A stretch of 64,000 nucleotides of DNA from Rotaria macrura (Eukaryota; Rotifera; Eurotatoria; Philodinida; Philodinidae): contig OENT01000724.1 of assembly GCA_900239685.1 (NCBI GenBank), positions 18,011 to 82,010 of the forward strand. The letters run 5' to 3'. Positions 63,495-64,000 of the stretch are shown here, in pieces (within the stretch, counting starts at the first letter, position 1; each line of letters opens with the position of its first letter). Under the pieces are notes generated by a model. That model had not been told where the DNA came from. It made no database searches and saw nothing but the letters and a program-made list of their open reading frames with translations. Both the position numbers and the translations under genes were made by a program.

Positions 63495-64000
63495 AGTTTT
63501 CTTAGAAAATTGTTAGAAGATGATACGCATCCTATTGCAACACTGAGAACTAGTCGGGTGGGATCAGGTATCGTAGTGGTTCAAAAAACACTTAGACATG
63601 GCGAAGTTTACGGACTGCAAATACAGACGATGTAAAACTGATTAGGTGGAAAGACAAAATAGATGTCTTGATGGTATTCACAAGACCGTCGCATACAACA
63701 ACTGTGGTGGATACTGGAGGTACCAATAGCAAAAATGAACGCATCATGAATCCACAAGTTGGACTCGATTATAATGAAGGAAGATTAGCTAGTGATTTAT
63801 TCGATCAGCTATCATCCTATTACACGTGTCTCAGGCAGTCAATAAAGTGGTACCGGAAGGTAGCATTTTAATTGCTTTTCGGGGCGGCAGTTGCGAATAG
63901 CTGTTTGATATACAAAGAAAACTACGCCACAAGCAAAGTAACCATTCTGCACTTCATAACTCAATGAAAATTCGACATATCGACTTCAAACTTACAGGAG
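63495..64000 (+). pseudogene. piggyBac-type (PGBD) transposase remnant, truncated by the window edge
   Basis: The translated pieces carry the late part of a piggyBac transposase. KLLEDDTHPIATLRTSRVGSG and LRHGEVYGLQ come from a first frame. VKLIRWKDKIDVLMVFT comes from a second frame starting at about 63626. LDYNEGRLASDLFDQLSSYY then RQSIKWYRKVAF continue that frame and end in TAA. Past that stop, in the same frame, LLFGAAVANSCLIYKE follows. The frame change before 63626 and the in-frame stops (about 63869 and 63953) show it is inactive. The catalytic core upstream and the element ends are not visible, so it is either 5'-truncated or spliced. Confidence 0.75.

Noticed and set aside
1-64000. 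CRISPR arrays, bacterial operons or phage genes
   Set aside because: The genes are spliced animal genes, and the repeats are microsatellites, hairpins or telomere-like tracts with no regular spacer array.

Overview
The window is animal DNA: AT-rich, with genes cut into many short exons by introns that are mostly about 45-70 bases with GT/AG ends. Recognisable metazoan genes are an innexin, two polycystin-2 channels, an SSBP/ssDP co-factor, TFIIA-gamma, a 53BP1-like Tudor/BRCT protein, a ZAD zinc-finger protein and a transmembrane serine protease. The small introns, a chimeric LDLR-A/EGF/7TM receptor and interstitial period-6 GTGGGT tracts (close to the TGTGGG telomere repeat reported for Adineta) point to a bdelloid rotifer. 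The species call is an inference. Exon-intron models were built by hand from splice signals, reading phase and family conservation; nothing was searched or computed.

Left part, 0-9.3 kb. Two small plus-strand membrane-protein genes of unknown role come first; the second is tail-anchored and SNARE-like. A 14-exon SSBP2/3/4-type gene (minus) follows, then a long AT-rich spacer and a tentative five-exon minus-strand gene.

Polycystin block, 9.5-22.4 kb. Two polycystin-2-family genes lie head to tail on the minus strand, 208 bases apart. The upstream copy encodes 842 aa and the downstream copy 650 aa. Several exon groups have exactly the same summed coding length but differ in intron number. The only AATAAA I found between them sits about 40 bases before the downstream ATG, which suggests polycistronic transcription with trans-splicing.

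Middle, 25-39 kb. A three-exon innexin (plus) and a five-exon ZAD-C2H2 factor (minus) are followed by about 7 kb without convincing genes, part of it strongly pyrimidine-rich on the plus strand.

38.9-49.4 kb. TFIIA-gamma is followed after 135 bases by a 22-exon 53BP1-like gene. Both ATGs lie at or one base after a splice-acceptor-like tttcag, a second candidate operon. Convergent to it is an 11-exon type II transmembrane trypsin-like protease.

50-64 kb looks like a subtelomere-like accessory region. It holds decayed coding remnants, an intronless SGNH/GDSL hydrolase that is a horizontal-transfer candidate, a ~165-bp hairpin element and a 1621-aa LDLR-A/EGF/7TM receptor. The receptor gene has telomere-like G-rich tracts on both sides. 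Beyond it lie a decayed gene interrupted by a ~330-bp inverted-repeat element and, at the edge, a broken piggyBac-type transposase.
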